Counted from the first letter of the stretch, positions 40,627 through 51,816 are shown. The stretch is 64,000 bases of DNA from Bradyrhizobium iriomotense (GCF_018130765.1 NZ_JAFCJZ010000025.1:62001-126000), one strand, 5' to 3'. Notes: generated from the letters alone by a model not told the origin. Numbers and translations: made by a program.

Positions 40627-41833
40627 AGTTCAGCTTCTCGATCGCAACGGCGACACCTTGGCCGACGCCGACGCACATGGTGGCCAGCGCCAGCTTGCCG
40701 CCGCGCTTCTCCATGCCGTGCACGGCGGTAAGCACGAGGCGCGCGCCGCTCATGCCGAGGGGATGGCCGAGCGCGATGGCGCCGCCATGCGGATTGACGA
40801 AATCGGCATCGTCGGCGACGCCGAGCTGACGCATGCAGGCGATGCCCTGCGAGGCGAAGGCCTCGTTGAGCTCGATCAGGTCGAAATCGCTGATCTTCTT
40901 GCCGAGACGCTCCATCAGCTTGCGGGTGGCCGGCACCGGGCCGATGCCCATGATGCGCGGCGGCACGCCGGCCGAGGCGAGGCCGAGGATGCGCGCCCGC
41001 GGCGTCAGGCCGTGCTTCTTCACCGCGGCTTCGGAGGCCAGGATCATCGCGGCGGCGCCGTCATTGACGCCCGATGCGTTGCCGGCGGTGACGGTGCCGG
41101 GATTGCGCACGATTGGCTTCAGTTTTGCCAAGCCTTCCAGCGTGGTCTCGGGACGCGGATGTTCGTCCTTGTCAACCGTGATAGGGCCGGCCTTGCCGCC
41201 GGGAATGGTGATCGGGATGATCTCCTCGGCGAAATAGCCGGCGGCGATCGCGGCGCCCGCACGCTGCTGCGAGCGGATCGCGAACGCGTCCTGGTCGGCG
41301 CGCGAAACCTGGAATTCCTCGGCGACATTCTCGCCGGTCTCCGGCATCGCATCGACACCATACTGCGCCTTGAGCAGCGGATTGATGAAGCGCCAGCCGA
41401 TGGTGGTGTCGAAGATCTCGGCCGAGCGCGAGAAGGCTTCCTGCGCCTTGCCCATCACGAAGGGCGCGCGGGTCATGGATTCGACGCCGCCGGCGATCGC
41501 AAGCTCGATCTCGCCGGAACGGATGGCACGGCCCGCGGCGCCGACCGCATCGAGACCGGAGGCGCAGAGCCGGTTCAGGGTCTGGCCGGGAACCGAATCC
41601 GGCAGGCCCGCCAGCAGCAGCGCCATGCGCGCGACGTTGCGGTTGTCCTCGCCGGCCTGATTGGCGCAGCCGAAGAAGACTTCGTCCACCTGCGCCCAGT
41701 CGAGCTTGGGATGCTTGGCCATCAGCGCCTTGATCGGGGCTGCAGCGAGATCGTCGGCACGCACCTTGGCGAGCGAGCCGCCAAAGCGGCCGATCGGGGT
41801 CCGCACGGCATCGCAGATAAAGACGTCACGCAT
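40625..41833 (-). CDS. pcaF: Thiolase, 3-oxoadipyl-CoA thiolase type
   Basis: 402 residues from the ATG at 41833 (CAGGGAGAAC upstream). N-terminal MRDVFICDAVRTPIGRFGG and SLAKVRADDLAA match PcaF/PaaJ thiolases. Catalytic Cys is in NRLCASGLDAVG, the His in NPHGGAIALGHPLGMSG and the second Cys in ATMCVGVGQG. It cleaves 3-oxoadipyl-CoA to succinyl-CoA and acetyl-CoA, the last step of the beta-ketoadipate pathway. The intervening steps (pcaB, C, D, I, J) are not in the window. Confidence 0.9.
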   Translation of the reverse strand: MRDVFICDAVRTPIGRFGGSLAKVRADDLAAAPIKALMAKHPKLDWAQVDEVFFGCANQAGEDNRNVARMALLLAGLPDSVPGQTLNRLCASGLDAVGAAGRAIRSGEIELAIAGGVESMTRAPFVMGKAQEAFSRSAEIFDTTIGWRFINPLLKAQYGVDAMPETGENVAEEFQVSRADQDAFAIRSQQRAGAAIAAGYFAEEIIPITIPGGKAGPITVDKDEHPRPETTLEGLAKLKPIVRNPGTVTAGNASGVNDGAAAMILASEAAVKKHGLTPRARILGLASAGVPPRIMGIGPVPATRKLMERLGKKISDFDLIELNEAFASQGIACMRQLGVADDADFVNPHGGAIALGHPLGMSGARLVLTAVHGMEKRGGKLALATMCVGVGQGVAVAIEKLN

Positions 41834-42154
41834 CGTTGTTCTCCCTGAATGCCGCGATCCGGCCAAATTCTTCAATGTCGGCGGAGTTTTAGGAGGGCGC
41901 CCGCGGCAGGTCAATTGACGGTTTCGCGGGCGGCACCGTCATTCCGGGGCGCGCCACTTGGCGCGAGCCCGGAATCCATTTGTCCGCGTGACGCGTGGCC
42001 CGATGGATTCCGGGCCTGCGCCTGTCGGCGCATCCCGGAATGACGGCCGAGAATGTGGCAGCACCTCGCTCCCACTGCGGACAACGTGGAAAACCTCCGC
42101 TGTCCGGCCAAAGCGATAGGAGCAGGAGGCGAAATTTTGTAGGTTGCGCCGCCC
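41834..42154. other. Divergent region between pcaF and mutS
   Basis: 321 bp with divergent starts. It holds a family C repeat (41937-42047); 42050-42150 should hold the mutS promoter. No ORF. Confidence 0.5.
41937..42047. repeat. Palindromic repeat family C, copy 2
   Basis: CGTCATTCCGGGGCGCG and GAGCCCGGAATCCAT pair with ATGGATTCCGGGCCT and CATCCCGGAATGACGG. It lies in the divergent promoter space, unlike most copies. Confidence 0.85.
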
Positions 42155-44893
<2,739 letters not shown>

Positions 44894-44900
44894 CGGTGCC

Positions 44901-44970
44901 GTAGCCCGGATGAGCGCAGCGACATCCGGGACGACTGTTCCCGCATATCGCTTCGCTCATGCGGGCTACG
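44901..44970. repeat. Palindromic repeat family G, copy 2
   Basis: GTAGCCCGGATGAGCGCAGC at the left pairs with GCTTCGCTCATGCGGGCTAC at the right. It follows mutS by 8 bp. Confidence 0.85.
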
Positions 44971-44996
44971 ATACTTTCTGCGTCGAGAGGAAGCGC

Positions 44997-45096
44997 CGTA
45001 GGGTGGGCAAAGCGCAGCGTACCCACCGTGCAAATGCGAATTCGAGGATTGATGGTGGGCACGGCGCGCGAAGTGCGCGCCTTTGCCCACCCTACG
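44997..45096. repeat. Palindromic repeat family A, copy 3
   Basis: CCGTAGGGTGGGCAAAGC to GCCTTTGCCCACCCTACG with inner TACCCACC / GGTGGGCAC. It lies between convergent mutS and the chemoreceptor gene, next to a family G copy. Confidence 0.88.
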
Positions 45097-45104
45097 ATTC
45101 TGGC

Positions 45105-46784
45105 CTACGCCCGCGCCGCGATCGCCGCGGCTTCCGCGGCCGCGCGCTGCATGCTGGTCGACATCTCGTTCGTGACCGTGCTCTGCTCCTCGACGGCGGC
45201 GGCGGTCGAGGTCACGTATTCGCTGACATTGTTGATCGCCTGCTTGATCGAGCCGAGCGCGCTGACGACGTCGCCGGAGATGCCGTTGAGGCTGCCGATC
45301 TCCTGGCCGATCTTGTCGGTCGCCTGCTTGGCCTGGTTGGCGAGGCTCTTCACTTCGGAGGCGACCACCGCGAAGCCGCGGCCGGCCTCGCCGGCGCGGG
45401 CGGATTCGATCGTGGCGTTCAGCGCGAGCAGGTTGATCTGACCGGTGATGCTGTTGATCATCTCGACGATGCCGCTCATCGCCTGCGCGGCCTCGGTGAG
45501 GCGCTGCGCCTGGGCGTCGGCGGCGGCGACCTGATCCACCGCGCTCATCGCGGTCTCGCGCGATTTGGTCATCGCCTCGGAAATCTCCCGCACCGAGGCG
45601 TTGAGCTCCTCGGAGCCGGCGGCGACCGATTCCATCATGCCGCGGACGCGCTCGTTGCCCATGCGGACCAGCACCTGCCGCGTGGTGTCGGTGGCATATT
45701 TCACGACCTTGAACGGCTTGCCGTTGAGATCGAGGATCGGATTGTAGGAGGCCTGGATGTAGACCTCCTTGCCGCCCTTGCCGATGCGCTTGTACTCGGC
45801 CGCCTGGTACTGGCCACGGTTGAGCGCAGCCCAGAACTCGCGATAGCCGGCGCCGTCGCGCTCGGCGGCCTCGACGAACATGCTGTGATGATGGCCCTTG
45901 ATCTCGGCCAGCGAATAGCCGAGCGCGCCGAGGAAGTTGGCGTTGGCGGTGATGATCGTGCCGTCCATGTTGAACTCGATCACGGCCTGGGCTTTGTCGA
46001 TTGCCGCGATCTGACCGGCGAGATCGGCGTTCTTCAGCTTCTCCGCGGTGACATCGGTTGCGAACTTGACGACGCCGAACGGCTTGCCCTTCTCGTCGAG
46101 TAGCGGATTGTAGGACGCAAGGATCCAGACCTCGCGGCCACCCTTGCCGATGCGCTTGAACTCGCCGGCCTGGTATTCGCCGCGGTTCAGCGCGGCCCAG
46201 AATTCGCGATAGGAGGCGCGGTCGCGCTCGGCAGCTTCGACGAACATGCTGTGATGCTTGCCCTCGATCTCGGCCAGCGAATAGCCGAGCGCCTTGCAGA
46301 AATTCTCGTTGGCGGTCACGACGGTGCCGTCGAGCTTGAACTCGATCACCGCCTGGGCGCGGCTGATGGCGGATACCTTGGAGGCCTCCGTCATGCTCCG
46401 GATCTTCTTCGCGGTGATGTCGGTCGCGATCTTCACGACCTTGACGGGCTTGCCGGCATCATCGAGCACCGGATTGTAGGACGCCTCGATCCAGACCTCG
46501 CGGCCGCCCTTGGCAATTCGCTTGAATTCGTCGGCCTGCGGTTCGCCGCGGCCCAGCTGCGCCCAGAATGCCTTGTATTCGGCACCATCACGCTGATCGG
46601 CCGGCACGAACATGGCGTGCTTCTTCCCCTTGATCTCGTCGAGGGAATAACCGAGCACCTTCAGGAAGTTCTGATTGGCCGTCAGAACCGTGCCGTCCAT
46701 CGCGAACTCGATCACAGCCTGCGAGCGTCCGATGGCGGCGAGTTGTGCGTCCGAATCACTGCGGGACTTGCGACCAAACATCAA
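45105..46784 (-). CDS. Soluble methyl-accepting chemoreceptor with three PAS domains (BdlA-like)
   Basis: 559 residues, no membrane helix. Three tandem PAS units of about 122 residues (roughly 10-130, 132-252, 254-375), each with 'QAVIEFxxDGTVxTANxNF', 'GYSLxEIxGxxHxMFV', 'EFKRIxKGG' and 'ASYNPxLDxxGKP'. The chemoreceptor signalling domain follows with GQINLLALNATIESAR. The layout resembles Pseudomonas BdlA (two PAS plus MA), which acts in biofilm dispersal; by analogy this may sense redox state or a small ligand in the cytosol (inference). Confidence 0.93.
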   Translation of the reverse strand: MMFGRKSRSDSDAQLAAIGRSQAVIEFAMDGTVLTANQNFLKVLGYSLDEIKGKKHAMFVPADQRDGAEYKAFWAQLGRGEPQADEFKRIAKGGREVWIEASYNPVLDDAGKPVKVVKIATDITAKKIRSMTEASKVSAISRAQAVIEFKLDGTVVTANENFCKALGYSLAEIEGKHHSMFVEAAERDRASYREFWAALNRGEYQAGEFKRIGKGGREVWILASYNPLLDEKGKPFGVVKFATDVTAEKLKNADLAGQIAAIDKAQAVIEFNMDGTIITANANFLGALGYSLAEIKGHHHSMFVEAAERDGAGYREFWAALNRGQYQAAEYKRIGKGGKEVYIQASYNPILDLNGKPFKVVKYATDTTRQVLVRMGNERVRGMMESVAAGSEELNASVREISEAMTKSRETAMSAVDQVAAADAQAQRLTEAAQAMSGIVEMINSITGQINLLALNATIESARAGEAGRGFAVVASEVKSLANQAKQATDKIGQEIGSLNGISGDVVSALGSIKQAINNVSEYVTSTAAAVEEQSTVTNEMSTSMQRAAAEAAAIAARA

Positions 46785-47180
46785 AGAATCTCCATCTCGA
46801 AAATCACCGATGGGGACGCGCCCGTCGGAACCAGAGTGACCGCGCGGCAGCGATGCCGTATTTCAATCAGCGGTTCCCGCGGGCCGATCCTTGAACAGAG
46901 ATTCGTCCGGATTTGCGCGGACGGAATCGCGCGCGGGTATGCAATCCAATTCGTACGTGAAAAGCTCGAACAAAGTTCTAATAGAAATGTCGGGATTCGG
47001 CGGCCGATGGATCAGCCTGTCCGCGCGACGAACCGCGGCGTTCAAGCCGGGAAAACACGGCAAAACTTGAAATGATGTTTCTCACTCAACGGCTTGAGGA
47101 GATGCCACCTCAACCCATCGGCGCGAATTGAGCTTGGCATAACGTATTCGCGCGACGCCATGTTGCCTTTGTCCGTAGTC
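46785..47180. other. Intergenic region, no convincing gene
   Basis: 396 bp between the start of the chemoreceptor gene and the 3' end of the next minus-strand gene. It should contain the chemoreceptor promoter. A 66-codon minus-strand frame (46863-47063) has no ribosome site or family pattern. No repeat of the families seen elsewhere. Confidence 0.5.
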
Positions 47181-47990
47181 TCACGGCTCCTGTCGCGCCT
47201 TGCGCATCGCACGCCGGCCGATCCCCCACAGCGTCAGATTCCAGTTGACGCAGGTGCCGAGTGCGAGAGTCAAACCGACGGCCGAGCCGAACTGCACCAC
47301 CGCGACGTGCATGACGGCAATCGCCATGCCGAAACCGAGCAGGCCCCACGCGGAGTTGGCGAGGACAGCGGCTGTTGGCGGGCCGCCGATGCGCGGATGC
47401 AGGATCACCATGATGCTGGAGAACACCACCGGATACAGCGCAATGATGCCGCTGATGCGGGGGCCGACCCAGCCGGAGGTCGAGACCACGATCGCGACGA
47501 GGGTCGCAACCAGCGCAGCCCGCATGGGGACGTCATACCAGCGGCGCGTCACCAGCGGCATCTTCGCGTGGCGATAGCCTGCGAGCAGCGGAATGCAGAT
47601 GCCGAATGCGATCAGATTGGCGGCAAGGCCGGCAGTGAGCGACCAGTCGAACTGGCGGATGATCGAGGCGAGCATGATCCACACCGCAAAGGCGCTTCCG
47701 CAACTCACGAGGATGCCGTGCCGCTGCGACAGCACGACATAGGTGAGGCACATGAAGACCGTCGCCGCATTCACCGGCAGGCTCGCCAGCGCGCCTTGCG
47801 CGATGAAGGCGGCATCATGGTCGATCGCGAGGAAGACGTAGGACGGACCCGCCGACACCGGCAGGGTCGCGATCAGCGCGCCGATCACCGGCCCCGAGCG
47901 TTCGGTGATGATCGACGCCGTCACCACGAACGCCGCCGCGATCGCCATGCGCAGAAGGAGGAAGATGATGAAGTGGAGGTCGGGGGACAT
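47181..47990 (-). CDS. Polytopic membrane protein of unknown function
   Basis: 269 residues with eight or so hydrophobic helices, among them FIIFLLLRMAIAAAFVVTAS, VNAATVFMCLTYVVLS, LTAGLAANLIAFGICIPLL and ISGIIALYPVVFSSIMVIL. The conserved-looking GALIATLPVSAGPSY and its counterpart ISGIIALYPVVFSS suggest two repeated halves. No transporter family was recognised. The start lacks a clear Shine-Dalgarno. Confidence 0.75.
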   Translation of the reverse strand: MSPDLHFIIFLLLRMAIAAAFVVTASIITERSGPVIGALIATLPVSAGPSYVFLAIDHDAAFIAQGALASLPVNAATVFMCLTYVVLSQRHGILVSCGSAFAVWIMLASIIRQFDWSLTAGLAANLIAFGICIPLLAGYRHAKMPLVTRRWYDVPMRAALVATLVAIVVSTSGWVGPRISGIIALYPVVFSSIMVILHPRIGGPPTAAVLANSAWGLLGFGMAIAVMHVAVVQFGSAVGLTLALGTCVNWNLTLWGIGRRAMRKARQEP

Positions 47991-48047
47991 TTTTTTGTGC
48001 CGGGCAAGCGACGCGCTGATCCGGATAGAAGGCGAAGTTATTCAGTC

Positions 48048-48198
48048 CGTCATTCCGGGGCGCGCGAAGCGCGAGCCCGGAATCCATAATCACAGGCCGC
48101 GATTGCTTTAAGGAGGCTGGAGCAACGACCGCCCGAAATCACGACGGCCTGGGGTTATGGGTCCCGGGCTCGCGCCAAGCGGCGCGCCCCGGGACGAC
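48048..48198. repeat. Palindromic element, apparent C/B hybrid
   Basis: Left part GTCATTCCGGGGCGCG...GAGCCCGGAATCCATAATCACAGG is family C-like; right part CCTGGGGTTATGGGTCCCGGG...CCCCGGGACGAC is family B-like. It lies between the membrane protein start and the OsmC 3' end. Confidence 0.75.
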
Positions 48199-48225
48199 AC
48201 CGATTGTCGGGCTACGGTCTTCGCC

Positions 48226-48735
48226 TCACATCCTTTGCATCGACACCGAGACCTTCGGGCCGTTCTTGATGGTCTGGTAGACCACGCAATAGCGCTCGGT
48301 GAGCTTGAGCAGCAGATCGAGCTTGTCCTGCGGCGCCGGCGTGTCGACCTCGAAGCGGAGGCGGATCTCGGCAAAGCCGACCGGCGTCTCCTTGTCGACG
48401 CCGAGCGTGCCGCGGAAATCGAGATCGCCCTCGGCATAGACGTTGCCGGTCTTGAGCGGCACCTCGATCGCGGTTGCGACCGATTTCAGCGTGACGCCGG
48501 CGCAAGCGACCAGCGCCTCGAGCAGCATATCGCCGGAGCAGAGCTCGAGGCCGGAGCCGCCGGTGGCGGGATGCAAGCCGGCCATTGCGATGGCGCGGCC
48601 GGTCTCGACCTTGCACGCGATCCCTTCGCTGTCGGTGGAACCCTTGGCCTTCAACGTGATCAGCGCGGCCTTGGGATCGGCCTTGTAGCGCTCCTTGATC
48701 GGGGCCTGCATCTGGCGCAGTTCAGCGGCATCCAT
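48226..48735 (-). CDS. OsmC family protein
   Basis: 169 residues. The two peroxidatic/resolving cysteines of the OsmC fold are probably in ELCSGDMLLEALVACAG and LTERYCVVYQT. OsmC/Ohr proteins reduce organic hydroperoxides with dihydrolipoyl partners; this member belongs to the broader OsmC group, so the substrate is open. It lies just downstream of the ABC importer, same strand. Confidence 0.87.
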   Translation of the reverse strand: MDAAELRQMQAPIKERYKADPKAALITLKAKGSTDSEGIACKVETGRAIAMAGLHPATGGSGLELCSGDMLLEALVACAGVTLKSVATAIEVPLKTGNVYAEGDLDFRGTLGVDKETPVGFAEIRLRFEVDTPAPQDKLDLLLKLTERYCVVYQTIKNGPKVSVSMQRM

Positions 48736-48789
48736 CTCGTTCTCTCCCGGAAAAATTGCACTTCGATTTACCGGCTCAGAGCAAGAATG

Positions 48790-49575
48790 TCACCACCACA
48801 TGGCCTGACCGGGACCCTGGGTTGCGTCCCGGTCGGGCACGTTGCGGTCGAGTGAACGGTCGAGTGATGTCAGCACACTTCGCTTGAAGGTCTCGAACAG
48901 CGGCGAATTGCGGTCGCGCGGCCGGCCGAGATTGATCTCGATGTGGTCGAACAGCCGGCCCGGCCGCGGCCGCATCACCAGCACGCGATCGGCCAGCACC
49001 ACGGCCTCGTCGACGTCATGTGTGACGAGGATCAAGGTCGGCCGCGTGTCGGCCCAGAGGTCGAGCAGATGATCCTGCAGATCCCTGCGGGTGAAGGCAT
49101 CGAGCGCGGAGAACGGCTCGTCGAGCAGCAGTACCTCAGGCTGCGGCACCAGCGCGCGGGCGATCGCAACGCGCTGCGCCTGCCCGCCGGAGAGCTCGCG
49201 CGGCCAGGCCTGCGCCTTGTCGGCAAGGCCGACGCGCTCGAGCGCGCGCGCCACCTTCGCGCGACGTTCGGTGGCGGGCAGATCGGCGAGGCCGAAGCCG
49301 ATATTGTCGGCGACGCTGAGCCAGGGCAGCAGGCGCGGCTCCTGGAAGATGATGCCGATTTTTGCGTGCGGAGAGGCTATCGCCTCGCTGTCGAGTGTCA
49401 CCGTACCCGAGCTGGCGCGGTCGAGACCGGCGATGGCGCGGAGCAGCGTGGACTTGCCGCAGCCGGAGCCGCCGATGATGGCGATGATCTCGCCCTGCCT
49501 GATCTCGGCGGAGAAACGCGCCAGCGCCTCGACGCCGTTGGGATAGGTCTTGCTGACCCGGTCGAGCGCCAGCAT
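48790..49575 (-). CDS. ssuB: ABC transporter ATP-binding protein (nitrate/sulfonate/taurine type)
   Basis: 261 residues from the ATG at 49575. Walker A IGGSGCGKSTLL, signature ELSGGQAQRVAIARAL, Walker B VLLLDEPFSALDAFTR and the H-loop LVTHDVDEAVVLAD. The start overlaps the permease 3' end (ends at 49580) closely, so the two are coupled. The cluster is transcribed SBP, permease, ATPase. Symbol is tentative because the true ligand (sulfonate, taurine or other) is unknown. Confidence 0.9.
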   Translation of the reverse strand: MLALDRVSKTYPNGVEALARFSAEIRQGEIIAIIGGSGCGKSTLLRAIAGLDRASSGTVTLDSEAIASPHAKIGIIFQEPRLLPWLSVADNIGFGLADLPATERRAKVARALERVGLADKAQAWPRELSGGQAQRVAIARALVPQPEVLLLDEPFSALDAFTRRDLQDHLLDLWADTRPTLILVTHDVDEAVVLADRVLVMRPRPGRLFDHIEINLGRPRDRNSPLFETFKRSVLTSLDRSLDRNVPDRDATQGPGQAMWW

Positions 49576-49579
49576 CGCC

Positions 49580-50425
49580 TCAAGCTCCCTTCGCGCGGGA
49601 GAAGGCGTCCTGCCAGCGCAGGAACGGCGCGGAAGCAATCTCGATCAACCAGTCGGTGAGCTTGCCGAGGATGGCAAAGATCACGATGGCGGCGAGGATC
49701 TGCGCGGGCTTGCCGAGCTGCTGGCCGTCGAGCAGGAGATAGCCGAGTCCTTCGGAGGCGCCGATCAGCTCGGCCGCGACCACGAACATCCAGCCGAGAC
49801 CGAGGCCAACGCGCAAGGAGACCACGTAAGCCGGCAGCACCGCGGGCAGCAGGATGCGGCGGATCATCGCGAAGCCGGAGAGGCGGAAGGTGCGGCCGAC
49901 CTCGACGATCTTGCGATCGACCGAGAGGATCGCGCCCATCACGCCGAGATACACTGGAAAGAACACGCCGACCGCGATCAGCGCTATCTTCGAGGTCTCG
50001 AAGATGCCGAGCCAGAGGATGAACAGCGGCACCCAGGCCAGCGAGGGGATCGCGCGCAGTGCCTGCACGGTCGGATCGAGCAGCCGCCGCGCCAGCGACC
50101 AGTAGCCGGAGATCGCACCGAGCAGCGTGCCAGCGACCACACCGAAGGCGAAGCCGAGCGAGACGCGCCACAGCGTCGCAGTGATGTGGCGGACCAGCTC
50201 CCCGGAACGGGCGAGCTCGGTGATCGTGGCGAAGATGCGCGAGGGCGGCGGCACTAGGCGCCCGTTGGACCAGCCGGACCAGACCACGAGCTCCCAGCCG
50301 AGTGCGAGCGTCACCGGCAGCAGCAGCCCCAGCACCGGTCGCGCATAGCGCGACAGCCGCGACGGCGCGGCAGCGCTTTCGGCTGTATCAGAGGTTTGTT
50401 GCCGGGCTGGCGCGTCGGAGATCAT
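49580..50425 (-). CDS. ssuC: ABC transporter permease (nitrate/sulfonate/taurine type)
   Basis: 281 residues from the ATG at 50425. Six helices of the BPD_transp_1 type; first helix GLLLPVTLALGWELVVW and the EAA-like cytosolic loop in GRTFRLSGFAMIRRILLPA, which contacts the ATPase. Separated from the binding-protein gene by 249 bp that contain a family B palindromic repeat. Confidence 0.9.
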   Translation of the reverse strand: MISDAPARQQTSDTAESAAAPSRLSRYARPVLGLLLPVTLALGWELVVWSGWSNGRLVPPPSRIFATITELARSGELVRHITATLWRVSLGFAFGVVAGTLLGAISGYWSLARRLLDPTVQALRAIPSLAWVPLFILWLGIFETSKIALIAVGVFFPVYLGVMGAILSVDRKIVEVGRTFRLSGFAMIRRILLPAVLPAYVVSLRVGLGLGWMFVVAAELIGASEGLGYLLLDGQQLGKPAQILAAIVIFAILGKLTDWLIEIASAPFLRWQDAFSRAKGA

Positions 50426-50479
50426 GGCGATAGCAAACGCGTCTGGTCGGGGAATGCAAGGGCGCGCGGCAATCTCAGC

Positions 50480-50637
50480 CGTCGTCCCGGACAAGCGCGC
50501 CTCCAGCGCGCGCCGATCCGGGACCCATAGCCACAGGAAGGTGTGGTTACGGGGACTCGGAGTGACCGTCGTCGCGCCAAACCACTCCCTGTGGTTATGG
50601 GTCCCGGGTCTGCGCTGACGCTTGCCCGGGACGACGG
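50480..50637. repeat. Palindromic repeat family B, copy 5, inside an ABC operon
   Basis: CGTCGTCCCGGACAAGCGC, inner GATCCGGGACCCATAGCCACAGG; right side CCTGTGGTTATGGGTCCCGG and GCCCGGGACGACGG. It lies between the binding-protein gene and the permease gene on the same strand. Confidence 0.9.
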
Positions 50638-50674
50638 TGGAGTGTGGTGTGCGCGCTTGCCTCTTCCCTGCGAA

Positions 50675-51646
50675 CTAATTCGTCGGCAACGAAACCTGGT
50701 CGTCGATCAGGGCATCGAGCGTCGCCTTCACGTCGACCTTGGCATCGACGACGCTGGCCTGCTGCAGCGCGAGGCCGGCGGCGAGGATCGACTCGCGCTG
50801 GGGTGCGCCGATGCGGCTGTGGGTGAGCTCGGTGCGCTCCTTGAGCTGCTTGTCGACGACGGCCTCAGGCAGCTTGGTCACCGCGATGAAGGTCTTCTTC
50901 AGCTCGTCGTAATTCGCCAGCGAATACTTTCGCACCTCTTCATACACCGCGAGCACGCGGCGGGCGGCGTCCGGATAGTCCTTCAAGAACTGCTCGCGCA
51001 CATTGAGGATGCCCCAGGTGTTGGCATCGGCCTTGCGATAGAACAGCTTTGCGCCCTCCTCGACCTCGGCCTGCGCCATCATCGGATCGAGCCCGGCCCA
51101 GGCATCGACATCGCCGCGGATCAGCGCGGTCTTCCCGTCGGCGTGCTGGAGCAGCACCGGCGTGATGTCCTTTTCAGTCAGGCCGGCACCCAGCAGCGCG
51201 CGCACCAGGAAGATGTGCGGATCGGTGCCGCGCGTCACCGCGACGCGCTTGCCCTTGAGATCGGCGACGCTTGCGATCTTGGAATCCTTGCCCGTCACCA
51301 GCGCGGTCCACTCGGGACGCGAATAGACATAGATCGACTTGATCGGGTTGCCGTTAATCTTCGCCACTAGCGCCGCCGAGCCCGCGGTCGAGCCGAAATC
51401 GATCGAGCCGGCATTGAGGAATTCGAGCGCCTTGTTGGAGCCGGCCGACTGCACCCAGGTGATGGTGATGCCGTCCTTGGCGAATTCCTTTTCCAGCAGC
51501 CCCTTCTGCTTCAGCACCATCGAGACCGGATTGTAGGTCGCCCAGTCGATGCGGATCTCCTTGAGCGGATCGGCGGCCTGCGCCGCAGGGGTGATTGCGA
51601 GCGCTACAGCCCCCGCCAGCAGAATGCGTCGTGTCATCCAGGTCAT
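50675..51646 (-). CDS. ssuA: ABC transporter substrate-binding protein (sulfonate/taurine SsuA/TauA type)
   Basis: 323 residues from the ATG at 51646 with GGAGGAGGC upstream. Signal peptide ILLAGAVALAITPAAQAADP. The mature part has IRIDWATYNPVSMVLKQKGL, GSIDFGSTAGSAALVAKING and GKRVAVTRGTDPHIFLVRAL, the pattern of SsuA/TauA/NrtA receptors. A dyad (51667-51683) lies in its leader. Confidence 0.9.
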   Translation of the reverse strand: MTWMTRRILLAGAVALAITPAAQAADPLKEIRIDWATYNPVSMVLKQKGLLEKEFAKDGITITWVQSAGSNKALEFLNAGSIDFGSTAGSAALVAKINGNPIKSIYVYSRPEWTALVTGKDSKIASVADLKGKRVAVTRGTDPHIFLVRALLGAGLTEKDITPVLLQHADGKTALIRGDVDAWAGLDPMMAQAEVEEGAKLFYRKADANTWGILNVREQFLKDYPDAARRVLAVYEEVRKYSLANYDELKKTFIAVTKLPEAVVDKQLKERTELTHSRIGAPQRESILAAGLALQQASVVDAKVDVKATLDALIDDQVSLPTN

Positions 51647-51666
51647 GCCCGGCCTCCTCCAAAACT

Positions 51667-51683
51667 TCATTGTTTTTCAATGA
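51667..51683. promoter_or_regulatory. Dyad in the leader of the importer operon
   Basis: TCATTG-TTTTT-CAATGA, perfect 6-bp arms, 21 bp upstream of the binding-protein start on the minus strand. It could be an operator or a small mRNA hairpin. Confidence 0.4.
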
Positions 51684-51797
51684 GTTATATCTAGAGGTCA
51701 ACGAGAAAATCCGACCCTTGAAAGGCCGCCGGCCGAGAACAGATTTGTCCGAAGCCGGCCTTTTCCAGCACGGAACGACTATTGCCAGCGAATGACG

Positions 51798-51816
51798 GGT
51801 GACAGCGCCTGTCACC
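51798..51816. promoter_or_regulatory. Perfect dyad just upstream of glnD
   Basis: GGTGACAG-CGC-CTGTCACC, 8-bp perfect arms, ending 18 bp before the glnD ATG and followed by TCTTATAT. Either a repressor operator or a 5' leader hairpin limiting access to the ribosome site. No known regulator consensus was matched with certainty. Confidence 0.5.

Noticed and set aside
45105..46784. Triple internal repeat in the DNA considered as a possible CRISPR or tandem-repeat array
   Set aside because: The repeat period of about 366 bp is in frame and encodes three PAS domains; it is domain duplication.
46863..47063. 66-codon minus-strand frame in the long intergenic space
   Set aside because: No ribosome site, no family resemblance, unusual composition; probably upstream promoter DNA of the chemoreceptor gene.
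48790..51646. ABC importer considered as part of a sulfonate catabolic operon with the TauD-like gene
   Set aside because: The TauD-like gene is about 20 kb away and no monooxygenase (ssuD) adjoins the importer.
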